Below are positions 6,001 to 7,609 of a stretch of 7,609 bases of DNA, one piece after another. The translations under genes and the position numbers were made by a program. This stretch comes from JAUSNA01 sp964568885 (GTDB lineage Bacteria > Patescibacteriota > Microgenomatia > Levybacterales > GWA1-39-11), in the NCBI GenBank assembly GCA_964568885.1, contig CAZMSF010000043.1, positions 1 to 7,609 of the forward strand, read 5' to 3'. How positions within the stretch are numbered: the stretch's first letter is position 1; the number at the start of each line of letters is the position of its first letter. Under the pieces are notes generated by a model. That model was not told where the DNA came from, did no database searches, and saw only the letters and a list, made by a program, of their open reading frames with translations.

Positions 6001-6486
6001 ATTGTGCTTACAAAGCCATTTATTTCATCCTCAAGTTTTGCACGTTTTACCACAACACACCCAAATGAAAGCTTATATGTTTCAACGCCTAAAGAAGTAA
6101 AAAGCGCAAAAACGCTTCTTGTTCTTTCTCAAAGTTATGACAAAGGTTGGCAAGCGTACGCAGGCAGAAAAACCTTCTGGTCATCGATTTTTCCTTTCTT
6201 TTTAGGAAAAAGGCTTGAACACGTGAAGGTGAATAATTGGGAGAACGGATGGATAACAGACGGTTCATCCCTTCCCAAGGGCACACAAATAACTATCGTT
6301 TATCTGCCTCAGTATCTTCAATATTTCGGATTTCTCTCGCTTTCTCTATTCCTTGCAGTTCTTCTACTCAAACCTATATTTGCCGTACTAAAGAGACGCT
6401 TGGGAGTCGCAAATGCATTTTTCGAAAAACGGGCTCAATTTTTTAAAGAACTGGTTTCTTCACGGCTCAACAAAAGCTCCCTGTAA
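3040..6486 (+). CDS. Giant multi-spanning GT-C/YfhO-like membrane protein
   Basis: The 1148-residue product has two halves. Residues 16-457 contain about 11-13 hydrophobic spans (for example 16-34, 101-122, 137-156, 190-225, 244-262, 329-347, 354-372, 402-419, 437-457). The first outside loop carries GWDNLHPEF (42-50); an acidic residue there (Asp44 or Glu49) is where GT-C glycosyltransferases using polyprenyl-phosphate sugars hold their catalytic acid. Residues 460 to about 1090 form a large extracytoplasmic region. It includes a segment like YfhO-type proteins (NKYNISYLIVDRN, 561-573) and, near its end, SYDKGWQAY (1032-1040), a pattern common in that group. One last span (about 1094-1114) and a basic tail follow. 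AftD-type arabinofuranosyltransferases have a broadly similar plan, but I cannot claim that specificity. Placement two bases after GT2 suggests both serve one surface-glycan or glycosylation pathway. The overall class is likely; the substrate is unknown. Confidence 0.75.
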   Translation: MFKWLKKKTVTSTPSLLNVGFIFLVVFVIAIVSYKPGTILTGWDNLHPEFNFFLNIKRSLFAVWQEYQSLGLLGGMGHAADLVRQIFLLMLSSFMPQQALRYVWTFLTLFIGGSGMVFLSTSIVSHTSFGTKARNVTVIPLLASLFYVFNLATLQTYYVPFETFTAHFAFLPWMLLTSIHFFNNQSKKNALILALTLFITTPQSYVPTLFVVFLLGATIILLSSAYKLVRLGRTINLLKIAIKYYSIVLLSNAFWLLPFLHFTFTNASTNVNAKINQLATPRIILQNKEFGTLQDVMLLKGFWFNSIDPNLAKVSTYMLEPWRDHLANPLITLIGFIMFGIVLFGVIEALRRKEPLLVSFGVLFLFVFTMLANNTPPFMWIDSLFSHIPLFSQAFRFPFTKFSLLAGLLYGLFFGIGMGRTIELANKLLPKLLKRAGGIATSLLVAAGIVGIFAFSLPTFQGKFIYEKEQLKMPNDYQKVFNFFDKKDGDARIATLPMAGFWSWNYYEWGYGGSGFLWYGLKQPVVDRAFDSWGATSENSYNELSYALYSKNPEQFENVLNKYNISYLIVDRNIYSVTSQKSLFYSETEGLLSSIKATKEASFGKIDIYRVQLKEKTQNFVYSRSLPQSVNGYTWGDNDIAYKNLGDYITSDNSTTYYPLRSLFSNKILKQDFAVEQTESEISLVTRLPKITESRLVLPSYANEQIIPVEITVEPDNANNSALISVLPLFPKVQIGKNVLTQNTSYPLPLFVVPKLDTPYSLFINGEKMVSVDVANPQKIRTYLKLTQENIFSLSHAQMDELSVQTIQKETLISLPQMQQQSLVLKNIAAGEELTITIPKAFDSLYSYKYGGKDFNNASDCNTFRNGKTSFTISGSSITYNAANDSLCSSVYSQGLLHDEGYLLTVNAKNEKGTALHFWALNDYEGIAPIDLNLSKNGNSTFFLPPMEKNAISYSFHADTVAIGTEVSKNTLNSVEAMHVPYNYLVNIVLTKPFISSSSFARFTTTHPNESLYVSTPKEVKSAKTLLVLSQSYDKGWQAYAGRKTFWSSIFPFFLGKRLEHVKVNNWENGWITDGSSLPKGTQITIVYLPQYLQYFGFLSLSLFLAVLLLKPIFAVLKRRLGVANAFFEKRAQFFKELVSSRLNKSSL

Positions 6487-6515
6487 ATTCTACTCCGGTT
6501 GTAAAATGCTCCTAA

Positions 6516-6531
6516 TTCATGAGAACATGAA
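6516..6531 (+). other. Hairpin directly before a start codon without ribosome site
   Basis: TTCATG (6516-6521) pairs with CATGAA (6526-6531) around AGAA, ending on the base before ATG 6532. No purine-rich ribosome site is seen where one is expected. The helix may influence initiation, or the gene may be translated from a short leader. This could also be chance, since the stem has only six pairs. Confidence 0.35.
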
Positions 6532-7506
6532 ATGGTGAAACGATATTTTCAATTACTTTTACCTCTCTTTCTCTTCTTTTGCATTGCCTCACTCATATTC
6601 ATCGACCAAACCTGGAAACCTTCCCCCAAGCAATCAATCGAACTATATGAACATCAGATTAGAAGCGTCGGAGCAAAAAAAGCATACGAGATACTCTCTG
6701 ATGAGTTAAAAAATGCAAGCTATGGAGAGCAGCACGGCCAAGCTCATAATTTCGGCGATGCCCTCTACCATACAACCAGCCTTAAGGGAATTCATATATG
6801 TGATAGCAAATTCGGTTTTGGTTGTTATCACAGTTTTCTTGAGGAAGCAATAACAGACAAGGGACTTTCGGCAATCAACGATTTGGATAACGAGTGCTCC
6901 AAGCAATTCTCAAAAGGAGGCAGCTGCCAGCATGGAATTGGCCATGGAATACTCTCTTATCTGGGTGATGATAAACTATCTCAAGCTCTTACCCTTTGTA
7001 CTACGTTAAAAAGCAAAAAAACTTTCTCCTGTCAGGTAGGAGTATTCATGGAATTCAACGTCAAAACAATGGATTCGGAGGAAAAAGCAATCATACGGCA
7101 ACTCGATAAAGATCATCCATTTACCCCCTGTGACACTTTGGAGCCCCAGTTTCAAAAAGTGTGTTATTTTACCCAAACCTCCATTTGGCCAGACGTACTT
7201 GACTATAAATTCCCATACTATGGAGTGCTGTGCAATCAACTGACCGGCCAAAATAAGCTGGCATGTCTTGTCGGAATTGGTACGAATGCCACTATAATTG
7301 CTGATTTTTCATTTACAAAAGCACGGCAGATGTGTGATAGCCTTGCCGATTCATATAGCCGCATCTATTGCAGGGCAGGTGCTTCAATTGCACTTATCAG
7401 CAGACAGAATTTTTTCGACACACAACTCTTTATGTGTGGTGGACTCGGTCAAAACGACAAAAAGGACTGTGAAGACTATATAACAAATTACTTCAAGAAC
7501 AGCTGA
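6532..7506 (+). CDS. Membrane-anchored Cys/His repeat protein, unknown function
   Basis: The 324-residue product has a signal anchor (about 5-24) and an exported body with 14 cysteines in seven pairs: 90/98, 122/132, 156/167, 200/211, 234/245, 268/280 and 302/313. First members of the pairs are spaced 32, 34, 44, 34, 34 and 34 residues apart, and members of a pair 8-12 apart. This suggests tandem 34-residue helical hairpins, each probably stapled by a disulfide, in a TPR- or Sel1-like superhelix (inference). Histidines recur in register in the first units: HGQAH (68-72), CYH (98-100) and CQHGIGHG (132-139). The two HxxxH pairs plus His100 could bind a metal or haem. ATG 6532 is taken as the start; a GTG follows at once. 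The gap to the upstream gene is 45 bases, so it may be in the same operon or have its own promoter. I recognise no named family. Confidence 0.8.
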   Translation: MVKRYFQLLLPLFLFFCIASLIFIDQTWKPSPKQSIELYEHQIRSVGAKKAYEILSDELKNASYGEQHGQAHNFGDALYHTTSLKGIHICDSKFGFGCYHSFLEEAITDKGLSAINDLDNECSKQFSKGGSCQHGIGHGILSYLGDDKLSQALTLCTTLKSKKTFSCQVGVFMEFNVKTMDSEEKAIIRQLDKDHPFTPCDTLEPQFQKVCYFTQTSIWPDVLDYKFPYYGVLCNQLTGQNKLACLVGIGTNATIIADFSFTKARQMCDSLADSYSRIYCRAGASIALISRQNFFDTQLFMCGGLGQNDKKDCEDYITNYFKNS

Positions 7507-7544
7507 TGCTACGAACACGACAAAATACGCTACTCCTCTATTTG

Positions 7545-7570
7545 TGAGTTCAAGAAATTTTCTGAATTCA
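7545..7570 (+). terminator. Possible weak terminator hairpin after the last gene
   Basis: TGAGTTCA (7545-7552) pairs with TGAATTCA (7563-7570) with one G-T wobble and a ten-base loop, 39 bases after the stop codon. No T-run follows, so it is not a standard intrinsic terminator. The rest of the stretch from 7507 to the end shows no other gene or motif I can support. Confidence 0.25.
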
Positions 7571-7609
7571 GGGGCCGGTTAATATCCTCACTATAGTTAT
7601 ACGAAGTAA

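Overview
The window has two parts that differ sharply in base composition. From position 1 to about 1790 the DNA is GC-rich (bases 1-60 hold 42 G/C of 60). From about 1791 to the end it is clearly AT-richer (bases 3601-3660 hold 24 of 60). All supported genes lie on the plus strand. The AT-richer part has a small single-membrane-span protein, a family-2 glycosyltransferase, a giant GT-C/YfhO-like membrane protein and a Cys/His-rich exported protein. This set, with compact gene spacing, resembles Patescibacteria (CPR, Microgenomates-like) genomes. That assignment is an inference from gene content and no marker gene is present. The GC-rich part could be transferred DNA, a segment of another replicon, or an assembly join.

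Region 1 (1-1790): two genes for secreted proteins. The first (3-881) is cut by the window start and has a Pro/Thr-rich linker. The second (993-1691) has a clear signal peptide. Their C-terminal domains are recognisably related to each other, and I know no family for either. Each gene is followed by an intergenic stretch of about 110 bases packed with GC-rich inverted repeats. The second of these (1722-1782) folds into a perfect three-way junction that ends almost exactly at the composition change.

Region 2 (1791-1922): a short leader that contains the most striking element here, a complete type III hammerhead ribozyme (about 1868-1919). It has all invariant core bases, perfect stems I and II, and a stem I hairpin very like that of the tobacco ringspot virus satellite hammerhead. 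The 3' strand of its stem III is also the Shine-Dalgarno sequence of the gene starting at 1923, so self-cleavage could control translation of the operon.

Region 3 (1923-6486): a tight three-gene operon. A 70-residue membrane protein, a GT2 glycosyltransferase and a 1148-residue multi-spanning protein are separated by two bases each, with the same TAATTATG stop-start junction. The likely job is building or modifying a cell-surface glycan: GT2 would make or extend a lipid-linked sugar on the cytoplasmic side, and the large protein would transfer sugar on the outer face.

Region 4 (6487-7609): after a 45-base gap comes a 324-residue membrane-anchored exported protein with seven cysteine pairs repeating at about 34 residues and two HGxxH motifs, then about 100 bases of non-coding tail. 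No tRNA, rRNA, CRISPR array, transposase or integrase gene is visible.
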